A stretch of DNA of 64,000 nt, taken from the NCBI RefSeq assembly GCF_030954495.1, contig NZ_JAVHUW010000056.1:29516-93515 (forward strand). Reading direction: 5' to 3'. The DNA is from Candidatus Desulfosporosinus nitrosoreducens. GTDB taxonomy: Bacteria; Bacillota; Desulfitobacteriia; Desulfitobacteriales; Desulfitobacteriaceae. Below are positions 33,961 through 43,149 of the stretch, piece by piece. The translations under genes and the position numbers were made by a program. Numbering within the stretch: the stretch's first letter is position 1; each line of letters starts with the position of its first letter. A model generated the notes under the pieces. It ran no database searches, had not been told where the DNA came from, and was given only the letters and a program-made list of their open reading frames with translations.

Positions 33961-34390
33961 TTTGCCACCTCGAGTATTGGAATGTGATACTTCCAATTTT
34001 CACATAATCTCCGGCCACCAATTGAACCGGAGAATGAATTTGCTCGCCGTTTACCCATGTACCATTCGTGCTTCCAAGGTCTTCAACAAAGGTTTGTCCC
34101 TTTTGGCAGCGAAAAACGGCATGATCGATTGAAGCAAAATGATCTGGTAAAACAATATCATTATGCTTTCCGCGTCCTAAACGCAGTCCTTTCCCATCAA
34201 CCTTGAAAATCCGGCCTCTGGAAAGGGTTTCTGTGCCTGTTAAAACTTCTAACCGTCCGAATTCTTGATTGGAACGCTGAAACATCCCCTTAAACTGCAG
34301 GTCTGCCAAAAGCGCCGTAAAAATTCTAAAAATGAAAAGATAGATTAAGGCGACAAAAACCAGTCGTCCGATCACTGTAACAACTTGCAT
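33941..34390 (-). CDS. Membrane-anchored FHA domain protein (FhaB-like)
   Basis: A 149-residue protein with one N-terminal membrane helix (LVFVALIYLFIFRIF) and a C-terminal FHA domain (LRLGRGKHNDIVLPD, SIDHAVF, DLGSTNGTWVNG) that binds phosphothreonine. ATG 34390 follows GGAGGG. It resembles mycobacterial FhaB (FipA) in design and position, and probably docks on the kinase or its substrates. Confidence 0.88.
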   Translation of the reverse strand: MQVVTVIGRLVFVALIYLFIFRIFTALLADLQFKGMFQRSNQEFGRLEVLTGTETLSRGRIFKVDGKGLRLGRGKHNDIVLPDHFASIDHAVFRCQKGQTFVEDLGSTNGTWVNGEQIHSPVQLVAGDYVKIGSITFQYSRWQNESAKL

Positions 34391-34444
34391 ACAACCCTCC
34401 AAATTCACTAATCAGAGAGTACACCCGACAGTCAGCCAACCGCA

Positions 34445-35245
34445 TCACGGCAAAGGGGTTTTTTGAATAACCAGAACACTTTGTCCAATTTGGATGCGAT
34501 CACCTGGAGCTACTGTCTGATGAGTAATCCTTTGACCGTTTACCAAGGAACCGTTAGTACTCCCCAAATCATCAAGCCACCACCCATTTTCTCCGGAGGC
34601 AATCTTTAAATGCCGCCTAGAGACCTCGGGATCATGGAGAACAAGGTCACACTGTCCATGCCGCCCGATAAAAACAGCAGCACCGGTCAAATTAAAGGAC
34701 TGACCTAAATCCGGTCCTTCTATAATTTCGAGAAAGTAATCTGAATTCCTTCCTAAGCTGTTCTCAAGCTTCAAGTTTGTCTTGACACCTTCTCTGAAGA
34801 TCGTTGTGCTTTCACGCCAATTCGATTCATTCGGAGAGTCATTTTCCTTTTCTTCGTCATCTCCCCAGTCTACATCGATGGAATCATCAAAATCGACTTC
34901 TATAATCATTTCCCGGGGATTGACAGTGTCATCCGAATGCAGCTCGATGGCCGGTTTGGATAAGAAGGTATAGCCTTCACGTTGGGCTTCAGCGTATAAA
35001 TACTTCGATAATTCAATGAGAAAAACTTCGCCAAAACTAGCTAAAGGGCCCCAATCGCTGGAATGCAGATAAACTCGGTAAATATTCGGCACATATACTT
35101 GAGAAATACTAATCTGCTTATTTCTAAGCATAGCTTTAGCCAGTTCTTTAGCAAGTTCTACCGGTTGAAGCCGAGCTCCCCCTTTTTTGAAAGCACCTGT
35201 AAAAAGAAACTCGGCCATTCCTTCAAATCGTGCCAATAGATTCAT
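34445..35245 (-). CDS. DUF3662-FHA protein (FhaA-like)
   Basis: The 266-residue protein has an N-terminal DUF3662 region (VPNIYRVYLHSSDW, SFGEVFLIELSKYLYAEAQREGY), an acidic linker and a C-terminal FHA domain (FIGRHGQCDLVLHD, SRRHLKI, DLGSTNGSLVNG). FhaA in Mycobacterium binds phosphorylated MviN and controls peptidoglycan synthesis. Here the role is inferred from architecture and order. ATG 35245 follows GGAGGG and overlaps rlmN by 23 bases. Confidence 0.9.
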   Translation of the reverse strand: MNLLARFEGMAEFLFTGAFKKGGARLQPVELAKELAKAMLRNKQISISQVYVPNIYRVYLHSSDWGPLASFGEVFLIELSKYLYAEAQREGYTFLSKPAIELHSDDTVNPREMIIEVDFDDSIDVDWGDDEEKENDSPNESNWRESTTIFREGVKTNLKLENSLGRNSDYFLEIIEGPDLGQSFNLTGAAVFIGRHGQCDLVLHDPEVSRRHLKIASGENGWWLDDLGSTNGSLVNGQRITHQTVAPGDRIQIGQSVLVIQKTPLP

Positions 35246-36305
35246 TGTTTCCCACCCTCCACTGTCGTCGAAGTTGACCACAAGCTGCGTTTATGTCTGT
35301 GCCCCGCTCCTCACGCCAAGAAACGGAAATCCCTCCCGCTTCTAAGCTATGAGCGAATCTCTTAAGTTTTTCTAAATCGGGGCGTTCTAAACCGGTTCCC
35401 GCCACCGGATTTACCGGAATCAAATTGACATGTCCCAATTGGCCTTTCAACAAGCGGACAAGGGCCTCGGCCTGCTCGCGATTGGCGTTGTCGGCAGTTA
35501 AGGCCACCTCAAAGGTAATTCTCCGACGAGTGATTGTTGTATATTCGCGGCACGCCTCCATGAGCTGGGCCAAAGGATAACGGCGATTCATAGGAACCAG
35601 CCGGTTTCTTGTCTCATCATCCGCCGCGTGCAGTGAAACGGCCAGACCCACCTGGGAGTTGTCCCTGGCCAGTTGGATGATTTGAGGAACGACACCACTC
35701 GTCGAAACGGTCATCCGCCGCATACCGATATTTAAGCCCCGCTCCTGATTCATAAGCGAGATTGCTCTGAGCACTTGCTCATAATTCAGCAGCGGCTCAC
35801 CCATGCCCATAAAGACAACGTTGGTCACCTGAAAATCGGGATCTTCCTGACGGATAAAACGAGTTATATCCAATACTTGACCCAGAATCTCTCCCGCCGT
35901 CAGGTTTCTGCGCAAACCCTCCATGCCTGTAGCACAAAAGGCGCACCCTACCGCACAGCCTACCTGAGTGGAAACGCAAACAGTATGCCTGTCCCTGGAC
36001 TGTTCCCGCGCATAATCCATCAAAACACACTCAATTAGTTCCCCGTCAGCCAGACGGAATAAATACTTGCGCGTTCCATCAACCGAGCGCTGCTCCTTCA
36101 CGCGTTCCAGTGGCTGAAGCTGCAAGCGGGAGGATAATGCCAAACGGTCTTCTTTGCCAATATTGCTTATTTCACTCCAAGATCGCACTGCCTTTTGCTG
36201 AACCCATTGAAACAACTGCAAGGCTCGGAACCGCTTCAGCCCCAGTTCCTGGCAGACTTGTCTTAAGTCCTCTTCAGTGCAGCTTCGTAAATCGTACGTA
36301 TCCAT
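35223..36305 (-). CDS. rlmN: Dual-specificity 23S rRNA/tRNA A2-methyltransferase RlmN
   Basis: RlmN is a radical SAM enzyme making 2-methyladenosine at A2503 of 23S rRNA and A37 of some tRNAs. The 360-residue protein has the cluster motif GCAVGCAFCATG, the GMGEPLLN segment and the essential second cysteine in INAACGQLR near the C-terminus. It follows rsmB after a 141-bp gap that holds short tandem repeats. Confidence 0.95.
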   Translation of the reverse strand: MDTYDLRSCTEEDLRQVCQELGLKRFRALQLFQWVQQKAVRSWSEISNIGKEDRLALSSRLQLQPLERVKEQRSVDGTRKYLFRLADGELIECVLMDYAREQSRDRHTVCVSTQVGCAVGCAFCATGMEGLRRNLTAGEILGQVLDITRFIRQEDPDFQVTNVVFMGMGEPLLNYEQVLRAISLMNQERGLNIGMRRMTVSTSGVVPQIIQLARDNSQVGLAVSLHAADDETRNRLVPMNRRYPLAQLMEACREYTTITRRRITFEVALTADNANREQAEALVRLLKGQLGHVNLIPVNPVAGTGLERPDLEKLKRFAHSLEAGGISVSWREERGTDINAACGQLRRQWRVGNNESIGTI

Positions 36306-36365
36306 ACCAATTATTATTCACCCAATTCATTCCAGTTAAACTTCAGTATCAAAGAAAACTTATTG

Positions 36366-36436
36366 GCCGTCCATGGCCTGCGGTCCCTTCCCGCCGTCCA
36401 TGGCTTCAGGGACACTTGGCCGTCCATGGCCTGCGC
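36366..36436. repeat. Three-copy 26-27 bp tandem repeat
   Basis: GCCGTCCATGGC begins at 36366, 36393 and 36419, with TTGGCCGTCCATGGCCTGCG complete in copies 1 and 3. Each unit contains the palindrome CCATGG. The array ends about ten bases before the rsmB stop, in the rsmB-rlmN gap. Confidence 0.8.
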
Positions 36437-36446
36437 TCGGGAGAAG

Positions 36447-37811
36447 CTATGCTTCCGGGGCGGTGCGGCGAAATTTGGCCAGAAAGAACCCATCGGTGCC
36501 GTGGCGCTGAGGCAAAAGCTGGAGCATTCCCTTAGCCGCCTGTTGAAGGTCCCTGGCATCTTCAAGTTTAAAAGGCAAGTCGTCAGCTAAATTCACCAGC
36601 TCAAATTCCGGATGGGCCGAGCGGAACTTCTTGACTAATTCGAAGTTCTCTTCCGGCTCGATAGTGCAGGTCGAATAGATTAAACTTCCGCCTACTTCAA
36701 CACAAGAGGCGGCTCGCTCCAGAATTGCCAGCTGAAGCGCGGGCAGCTCCTGCAGACCTTGTTCCGTCTTTTGCCAGCGAAGATCTGCCCGTCTCCGCAG
36801 AACCCCCAGACCGGAACAAGGCGCATCCACTAAAACCCGCTGTTGGGAGTAAGGTTTTATCTCCGGCAGTTCTCTGGCATCCCCTAATTGGGTTTTTATA
36901 CAAGTTATGCCTAATCTCCGGGCCAACTGGTCAATCAGCTCCAGCTTATGGGCATGAACGTCAAAGGCAAGAATCGTCCCCTCATTGCACATCATTTGGG
37001 CCAGATGCGTCGTTTTGCCGCCAGGGGCGCTGCAGGCATCCAGAACACGCTGACCCGGCTGAGGAGCTACGACATGCGCGACTAATTGTGAACTTTCATC
37101 CTGCACTGTGAAAAAGCCGGCTTGAAAACTCTCCAGCCGCTCTATGGCCCCAAAATTTTGGATTTTTAGACTTTCGGGTACTCTCGTCCCCAGTTCAACG
37201 CCGACTCCTTCCCGGGAAAGCTGTTCCGCCAAATCCCCGCGGGAAATTTTCAGCGTGTTCGCCCGAATCCAAGTCTGGGCAGGAGCATTGTTAGCCTGAC
37301 ACAAGGCTTCGGTTTCATCCCTTCCCCAGCGTTTTAACCAGCGCTGAATCATCCATTCCGGGTGGGAATAACGCACAGAAAGATAACGTACCGCCTCCCG
37401 TCGGGGGTCCGGCCAGGAAATTTCCCAGCCCTTCGTCAGCACTTTGCGCAGGACAACATTAACTAAGCCCGTAAACTTGGGAAAGGGTTTTGTCAACTCC
37501 ACACTTTCATGGACGGCTACTGCCGGAGGAACCTTGTCAACATAAAGCAATTGGAAAGCTCCAATTCTCAAAATCGCCCGAACCTCATGGGGCAGAGCGG
37601 ACATCGGCTTGCTCAAATGAAGGCGCAGGGCATAATCCAAGGTCAGCTTATGTTTTAACACACCGTTCACCAATAACGTCACAAATTGGCGTTCCCGGGG
37701 GTCAGGTAATCCGGCAATCGTTTTTTGTAATAAGAGATTAGCATAAGCCCCTTCTACCTCAACTCTGGTCAGGATATGGACAGCCGTCTCTCGTGAGCTC
37801 TCTCTAGTCAT
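36447..37811 (-). CDS. rsmB: 16S rRNA (cytosine(967)-C5)-methyltransferase RsmB
   Basis: This 454-residue protein has an N-terminal NusB-like RNA-binding domain (about 1-140) and a Rossmann methyltransferase. The SAM loop is DACSAPGGKTTHLAQ. The two working cysteines are in DAPCSGLG and STCTIEPEEN. ATG 37811 overlaps the YugP stop, a coupled start. Order yugP-rsmB-rlmN follows fmt. Confidence 0.95.
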   Translation of the reverse strand: MTRESSRETAVHILTRVEVEGAYANLLLQKTIAGLPDPRERQFVTLLVNGVLKHKLTLDYALRLHLSKPMSALPHEVRAILRIGAFQLLYVDKVPPAVAVHESVELTKPFPKFTGLVNVVLRKVLTKGWEISWPDPRREAVRYLSVRYSHPEWMIQRWLKRWGRDETEALCQANNAPAQTWIRANTLKISRGDLAEQLSREGVGVELGTRVPESLKIQNFGAIERLESFQAGFFTVQDESSQLVAHVVAPQPGQRVLDACSAPGGKTTHLAQMMCNEGTILAFDVHAHKLELIDQLARRLGITCIKTQLGDARELPEIKPYSQQRVLVDAPCSGLGVLRRRADLRWQKTEQGLQELPALQLAILERAASCVEVGGSLIYSTCTIEPEENFELVKKFRSAHPEFELVNLADDLPFKLEDARDLQQAAKGMLQLLPQRHGTDGFFLAKFRRTAPEA

Positions 37812-38490
37812 CCCGTCTACCCTGGGCAATCAAGACAAACCGCGCTAACTGGAGCACCGCTGCCAAAGCTGCGGCAACATAGGTCAAAGCGGCGGCATTA
37901 AGTACCGAACGGGCGCCGCGCACCTCCTCGCTCCCCAGCAATCTGCCCTCCTGCAAAAGAACTAAAGCCCTGTGACTGGCGTTAAATTCCACCGGCAAGG
38001 TAATTAATTGAAATAAGACGGCAAAGGTAAACACTAAAATACCCAGTTGCAGAAGCCAGCCAAAACTGGGCATAAACAGTCCAATCAGAATTAAGATCGG
38101 CCCTGCCCCGCTGCCGAAATTAGCGACAGGAACGAAAGAAGACCTGAGCTGCAAGGGAAAATATCCCGCGGAATGCTGGAGAGCGTGGCCGGTTTCATGA
38201 GCCGCCACCGCCACCGAAGCCAGAGAACTCCCATGATACACGTCACTGCTCAGGCTAACGACGCGGGAACGCGGATCGTAGTGGTCGGAAAGATTGCCCG
38301 AAATGGCCTCCACCCGCACATCATAAAGGCCGTTGCTGTTTAAGATTGCCCTGGCCGCCTGAGCGCCGGTAAGACCTGACTGGGCTCGGACCCCGGAGTA
38401 ATGCTTATAGGCAGAAGAAATTTTAAATTGTGCATATAGGGATAATAGAATAGCGGGAATTAAAAGAACCATGGTGGGATCCCAAAACAT
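37804..38490 (-). CDS. Zinc metallopeptidase of YugP family
   Basis: A 228-residue membrane protein with the zinc motif AAHETGHALQ (HExxH) and hydrophobic helices at the N-terminus, middle and C-terminus. The family (PF04298) has no known substrate. It is commonly found between fmt and rsmB in Clostridia. ATG 38490 follows GGAGG by nine bases. Confidence 0.9.
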   Translation of the reverse strand: MFWDPTMVLLIPAILLSLYAQFKISSAYKHYSGVRAQSGLTGAQAARAILNSNGLYDVRVEAISGNLSDHYDPRSRVVSLSSDVYHGSSLASVAVAAHETGHALQHSAGYFPLQLRSSFVPVANFGSGAGPILILIGLFMPSFGWLLQLGILVFTFAVLFQLITLPVEFNASHRALVLLQEGRLLGSEEVRGARSVLNAAALTYVAAALAAVLQLARFVLIAQGRRDD

Positions 38491-38562
38491 AAAAACAGAC
38501 CTCCTTTTCAAATCCCAAATATGGTTTCCGGAAGAATTGCCCTCTGACTTGCTGAAGCTTCT

Positions 38563-39525
38563 TTAACTGAACTGTTCTCCAAGCTGACCATGCCGGCCGT
38601 TAAAGAAATCGCGTGCAGACATGGGGCGTTTCCCCGCCGGTTGAACTTCCAAAAGCCAAAGGGTTCCGTTCCCCGTCTGAACCAGTAACCCGTCCCCCGA
38701 AACTGCGAGAATTTGCCCTGAAGACGGAATGCAGTCCTCAGGAGCCGCTTTTTCTGTTACTTGGTTTTTCTCCGAAGGGAATACCGTGCTGCGCCAGACC
38801 TTAAGATTTTCGCCGCGAAATACCGTAAACGCACCCGGCCAGGGATTTAAGCCGCGAATCTGGCGATGTAATTCAACGGCCCCGGAAGTCCAATTAAGCT
38901 GCTCGTGTTCCCTTTTTAAAAGGGGAGCATAATTGGATTCCCCGGTTTGCGGAACCGATCTTAGGGTTCCTTTTTCCAGCTCACGCAAGGTAGCAATGAG
39001 GACATCTCCTCCCAGAGATGCCAATTTATCGTGAACCTCACCCATAGTCTCTTCTTCAGAAATTGGAACATCCCGTGTCAGTAAAATATCCCCCGTATCC
39101 AAACCTTCATCCATTTGCATTGTCGTCACCCCCGTGCGCGTTTCCCCACGGATGAGAGCCCAATGAATCGGCGCCGCCCCGCGATAGGCGGGAAGCAGAG
39201 AGGCATGAACATTAATACAGCCTTGGGGGGGCAAGTCTAAGATTTCCTTGGAGAGAAGCTGTCCATAAGCGACTACGATGATACAGTCCGGGGATAGCTC
39301 TCGCAAGCGTTGGATTTCCTCCGCAGTTTTTAGTTTAACAGGCTGAAAAATCGGCAGGTTCAGCTCTTCAGCCGCAGATTTAACGGGGCTGGGCTTTAAC
39401 TTTTTCCCGCGTCCTGCCGGTCTGTCAGGCTGAGTAAACACCCCGACAACTTCATAACCATGATTTACCAAGGCACGCAGAGAGGGTACCGCAAAATCAG
39501 GTGTACCCATAAAAACTATACGCAT
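38563..39525 (-). CDS. fmt: Methionyl-tRNA formyltransferase
   Basis: Fmt formylates initiator Met-tRNA using 10-formyltetrahydrofolate. The 320-residue protein starts MRIVFMGTPDFAVPSL, contains HASLLPAYRGAAPI with the catalytic residues and has the C-terminal OB domain. ATG 39525 follows GGAG. The 158-bp gap to def shows no gene or clear signal. Confidence 0.96.
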   Translation of the reverse strand: MRIVFMGTPDFAVPSLRALVNHGYEVVGVFTQPDRPAGRGKKLKPSPVKSAAEELNLPIFQPVKLKTAEEIQRLRELSPDCIIVVAYGQLLSKEILDLPPQGCINVHASLLPAYRGAAPIHWALIRGETRTGVTTMQMDEGLDTGDILLTRDVPISEEETMGEVHDKLASLGGDVLIATLRELEKGTLRSVPQTGESNYAPLLKREHEQLNWTSGAVELHRQIRGLNPWPGAFTVFRGENLKVWRSTVFPSEKNQVTEKAAPEDCIPSSGQILAVSGDGLLVQTGNGTLWLLEVQPAGKRPMSARDFFNGRHGQLGEQFS

Positions 39526-39683
39526 ACCCATTCTCCTTTAGCGAAGCTCAAAGCTCGAAATTTGAGGTTTGAAACACAGGGCCTAAACCAAGAAGCCTCT
39601 GATTAAGCCAAACTTGTGCCTCCGATACTCTACAATATGCTCCATCTCGTACTTCTTGCTTCATATTTATGACTCATACTGAA

Positions 39684-40136
39684 TTACTTTCTATAGGTTT
39701 TCTTAGCCACGTCGACAAAAAGAATCCCTTCCAAATGATCAATTTCGTGCTGCAAAGCTCTGGCCATTAAGCGATCCGCCTGAATATCAAGCATTTTCCC
39801 TTCACGATTTAAGCCCTGAACGCGAACCTTCGCCGCGCGCACCACATCTCCCGTCATATGAGGAATGCTGAGACAGCCTTCCTCGGCAACCGCCTCTCCT
39901 TCTTCCTCCAGGATCACCGGATTAATCAGTTCCAGCAGAACATCCCCGACTTTGACGACAATGACTCTTTTGGAAACTCCTATCTGCGGTGCCGCCAAGC
40001 CCACTCCATCCGCTGCTATCATAGTCTCCACCATATTATCCAAAAGCTTAGTGATTGAAGAATTTACCTCTTTAACTTTTTTGGCTTTTTCCCGCAATAT
40101 ATCTGCACCAATTTCTACAATTTGATAAACTGCCAC
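39684..40136 (-). CDS. def: Peptide deformylase
   Basis: Def removes the formyl group from new proteins. The 150-residue protein has the three family motifs GVGLAAPQIG, EGCLSIP and HEIDHLEG, giving the Cys and two His metal ligands. It lies between priA and fmt as in Bacillus. Confidence 0.97.
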   Translation of the reverse strand: MAVYQIVEIGADILREKAKKVKEVNSSITKLLDNMVETMIAADGVGLAAPQIGVSKRVIVVKVGDVLLELINPVILEEEGEAVAEEGCLSIPHMTGDVVRAAKVRVQGLNREGKMLDIQADRLMARALQHEIDHLEGILFVDVAKKTYRK

Positions 40137-40210
40137 GGTAATACCCCTTTCTCCTTTAGATCATTCTTTTGTTTCTGTTTGTCTTCCTCAGCACCGGAAA
40201 ACGACACTGC

Positions 40211-42466
40211 CTAATTGGCCAGCGGATCTACTTCAATATTTAATATAATACCACTGCTGGCCGAACTTTTGAAAAAATCCCGTAATCCATGATGCAAAAA
40301 CTCCCGCAGTTCATCAAGACGCACCCCTCTGACCGACACTTGCCAGCGCCAGTGATTTCTAAGCCTCGCTAAAACAGCTTGGGCCGGCCCAAGGATGTCT
40401 AAATCAGTATTTCCAAATTCAGGATCTTGCATTCTTTCCCGCAGGCAGGCCCCTAAATGATTTGCCCCCCTGATCACCCGTTCTTCCTGTTCATGAAGAA
40501 GCAGAACACGAATGATATGGGTAAAGGGGGGATATCTGCGGACCTTGCGGTAGTGAATCTCTTCCCAAAAGAACCCCTCAAAATCATGGCGGGCAGCTCT
40601 TTCAATCGCACTGTCTCCCGGAGAATAGGTCTGGATCACCACATCTCCCGCCTTTTCACTCCGCCCCGCTCTGCCGGCGACTTGAGTCAGCAGCTGAAAC
40701 GTTCGCTCTTTGGCCCGAAAATCCGGCATGTTAAGCATTTGATCGGCAGCAATGACCCCTACTAAAGTGACATTGGGAAAATCCAGCCCTTTCGCCATCA
40801 TTTGTGTGCCGACCAAAATGGAGGCTTTTTGCTGGCGAAATCTCTCCAAAATGGTTTTATGAGCCTCCCCAGTGCGCGTTGTATCAAAATCCAACCGCAA
40901 AATCGACGCCTCCGGCAGCAAGCCCTGAAGCTCCTCCTCAACTCTTTGCGTGCCTTGCCCGAAAAAACGGATATACCGGCTCCCGCATTTAGGGCAGGTC
41001 AGGGGCGGCTGCTCCTTATGATCGCAATAATGGCAGCGCATCGCCTGCCCTTGGCTATGATAAGTTAAAGCTACGTCACAGTTAGGACAGCTTACAACAT
41101 AGCCACACTCCCGGCAAACAACAAAGGTGGAATACCCGCGGCGGTTTAAGAAGAGCATGGCCTGCTCTCCCAAGGCCAGGCAGGCCCGGAGCTTTTGTTG
41201 CAAAAGGTGAGAAAACATACTGCGGTTGCCCTGCATCAGTTCTTTTCTCATATCCACTATTTCAACGGGAGGAAGCAGACTTTTGCCAACGCGCTGACTC
41301 ATAGTCAGCAAACAAATTTTTCCGGATTTTGCCGCGGCATAGGCTTCTAAAGAGGGGGTTGCACTTCCCAGCAGGACAACCCCTTTCAACTGCTCCATTC
41401 TTTTGCGGGCTACCTCCCGAGCATGGTATTTGGGATTCTCATCTTGTTTGAACGCGCCATCGTGTTCCTCATCTAAGATAATCAACCGCAAGTTCGCTAA
41501 AGGAGCAAAGACCGCCGAGCGCGCTCCGATCACAATCCGTTTTTTCCCTGTCAGAATATCAAGCCAGGCTTGCATTTTTTCCTGAGCGCGCAAACCTGAA
41601 TGTAATATTATCACATTCTCCCCAAATTGGGTTTCAAAATAACGAGCAACCTGAGTTGTTAAGGAAATTTCCGGTACTAAAAGAATGGCATCTCCGCCCT
41701 GAGAGATCACATGAGCAATAAGTTCCCGGTAAACGTCTGTTTTTCCGCTGCCCGTCACTCCATGCAATAAGACAGTTTGAGGCAAACCTTCCGCCAAAGC
41801 TGTCCTGACACTTCTTACGGCGGCCGTCTGCTCAATTGATAATTCATACGTTCTTTCTTTAACCTCCGGAGATCTTGGGAGACTAGTTTCCCGCTTCCGC
41901 CCAGTCCCAGCGGAAACGAAACGAGTTTCTTGCCGCACCCAGCCTTTTTGGAGCAAAAGATCGAGTGTCCCGTCGGAAATGTTCGCCCGTTTTAAAAAAA
42001 CATTGCGGGGAATCTCTTTATTTCGTGTGCGGGAAAGAACCTCAACAGCTCGAAAAGCATCGTCATTAAGCCAGCGAAACGTCTGCACATCAGGATCGTC
42101 TAAAGAAACAAGAAGAGTCACCCGTTCTTGCATCTTGCCCTTAAGCAGCGGCCAAACGGTATGTAAACACTGAGCAATTGAGCAAAGCGTCGTTTTCGCT
42201 AACCACTGCGCCAGTTCAATCAGATCAGGCGGTATAAGACTATTCTCATCCATAATCTCCAGGATCGGTTTAAGAGTAATGGTTTCCAGTTCTTCCGGCA
42301 GATTTGAAGTCAAGCCAACGACAAGCCCCTGTACTTTGCGATTCTGAAGATTAATCAGTACTCTCATCCCAATTTTCAGCTCAAAGTGTTCCGGGACGAG
42401 ATAGTGATAACTTTGGTCTAAACGTCGATTAGCTACATCCACCAGAATTTCAGCATAGCGCAACAT
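40211..42466 (-). CDS. priA: Primosomal protein N' (replication restart helicase PriA)
   Basis: PriA reloads the replisome at stalled forks. The 751-residue protein has an N-terminal DNA-binding domain, Walker A GVTGSGKTDVY, box LDEEHDGAFK, an eight-cysteine zinc region (CRECGYVVSCPNC...CHYC...CPKC) and a C-terminal helicase lobe. In Bacillus it follows coaBC; here a 6-kb group intervenes. Confidence 0.96.
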   Translation of the reverse strand: MLRYAEILVDVANRRLDQSYHYLVPEHFELKIGMRVLINLQNRKVQGLVVGLTSNLPEELETITLKPILEIMDENSLIPPDLIELAQWLAKTTLCSIAQCLHTVWPLLKGKMQERVTLLVSLDDPDVQTFRWLNDDAFRAVEVLSRTRNKEIPRNVFLKRANISDGTLDLLLQKGWVRQETRFVSAGTGRKRETSLPRSPEVKERTYELSIEQTAAVRSVRTALAEGLPQTVLLHGVTGSGKTDVYRELIAHVISQGGDAILLVPEISLTTQVARYFETQFGENVIILHSGLRAQEKMQAWLDILTGKKRIVIGARSAVFAPLANLRLIILDEEHDGAFKQDENPKYHAREVARKRMEQLKGVVLLGSATPSLEAYAAAKSGKICLLTMSQRVGKSLLPPVEIVDMRKELMQGNRSMFSHLLQQKLRACLALGEQAMLFLNRRGYSTFVVCRECGYVVSCPNCDVALTYHSQGQAMRCHYCDHKEQPPLTCPKCGSRYIRFFGQGTQRVEEELQGLLPEASILRLDFDTTRTGEAHKTILERFRQQKASILVGTQMMAKGLDFPNVTLVGVIAADQMLNMPDFRAKERTFQLLTQVAGRAGRSEKAGDVVIQTYSPGDSAIERAARHDFEGFFWEEIHYRKVRRYPPFTHIIRVLLLHEQEERVIRGANHLGACLRERMQDPEFGNTDLDILGPAQAVLARLRNHWRWQVSVRGVRLDELREFLHHGLRDFFKSSASSGIILNIEVDPLAN

Positions 42467-42608
42467 GACGACTCCTCATCTGAAAAATTCAGCAAACTTT
42501 AGGTTTGTTTTTGAAGTACTTTTAAGTCCAAAACAAAAGGCTAGGAACAACTTTTCTTATTTTATCATATTACGAGCTTCTTATATAATTAAAGATTTAT
42601 TAACAAAT

Positions 42609-42745
42609 TTATCCGCTGACTAATCGCTCTAAGACTTCCGCTGCTGCAAGCGGTGAGTTAAGAGCGGCTAAGTCCCTGAATAAGTGCGACTAAGATTCAG
42701 ATGGAGTTAAAACTCCACCTGAATCAAGTCTTCTTTATCCTCAGC
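42609..42745. repeat. ~140-bp structured intergenic repeat, copy 2
   Basis: The second copy of 22501-22640. The third hairpin is perfect here: GATTCAG-A-TGGAG pairs with CTCCA-C-CTGAATC. It lies between the divergent priA and uraA genes, just upstream of the uraA promoter region. Confidence 0.85.
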
Positions 42746-42826
42746 CAGGCACAAACTATAAAAGTCTTGTCAAACCGGAGCAAATTATGATATGCTTCTT
42801 GCAGCGAACAAAACTACCTTTAAATT

Positions 42827-42912
42827 AGTCCCGTGAGACTAAGAAGGAAACGCGGACCATGATTTGAACATGGACACCTCTTTCTTGCTTACGGGCAGGA
42901 AAGAGGTTTTTT
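42827..42912 (+). promoter_or_regulatory. PyrR-type pyrimidine attenuator of uraA
   Basis: AGTCCCGTGAGACT followed by AAGAAGG (42827-42847) matches the PyrR RNA-binding loop pattern. A strong terminator follows: CCTCTTTCTTGC/GCAGGAAAGAGG (42877-42906) with a T-run to 42912. High UMP would favour PyrR binding and termination before uraA. A promoter with TTGTCA near 42768 is likely. No pyrR gene is in the window. Confidence 0.72.
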
Positions 42913-42934
42913 GATGCCAAAGAGGAGGAAGACA

Positions 42935-43012
42935 ATGTCAGGCCAAATGCAAATCCGCAGAACCCCCCCTTACCCAAGCACGCCCACTCAGTCAACAGGT
43001 CTTTGCTATTAA
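42935..43012 (+). CDS. 25-codon leader peptide candidate upstream of uraA
   Basis: A short ORF directly after the attenuator terminator starts six bases after GAGGAGG, a near-perfect ribosome-binding site. It encodes MSGQMQIRRTPPYPSTP... with a proline/threonine-rich middle. I recognise no family. It is translated only if the attenuator is read through. The 137 bp after it hold two hairpins (ATGTAAAC/GTTTACAT at 43087-43108 and GCCC/GGGC at 43109-43124) before uraA. Confidence 0.45.
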   Translation: MSGQMQIRRTPPYPSTPTQSTGLCY

Positions 43013-43149
43013 ACGGGCACAAGGTTCAGCCAAGTTTCCTGTCAACGAGTGCACAAAGAGCACCAACTGTAAAAAATTCCTTCAAAATGTAAACCTGAGA
43101 GTTTACATGCCCGCATAAAAGGGCATTAAGTAAATAGGAGGACGACAAC

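Noticed and set aside
36314..36590. Frames across the 26-27 bp repeats
   Set aside because: They are produced by the tandem repeat and overlap rsmB; no ribosome-binding site.
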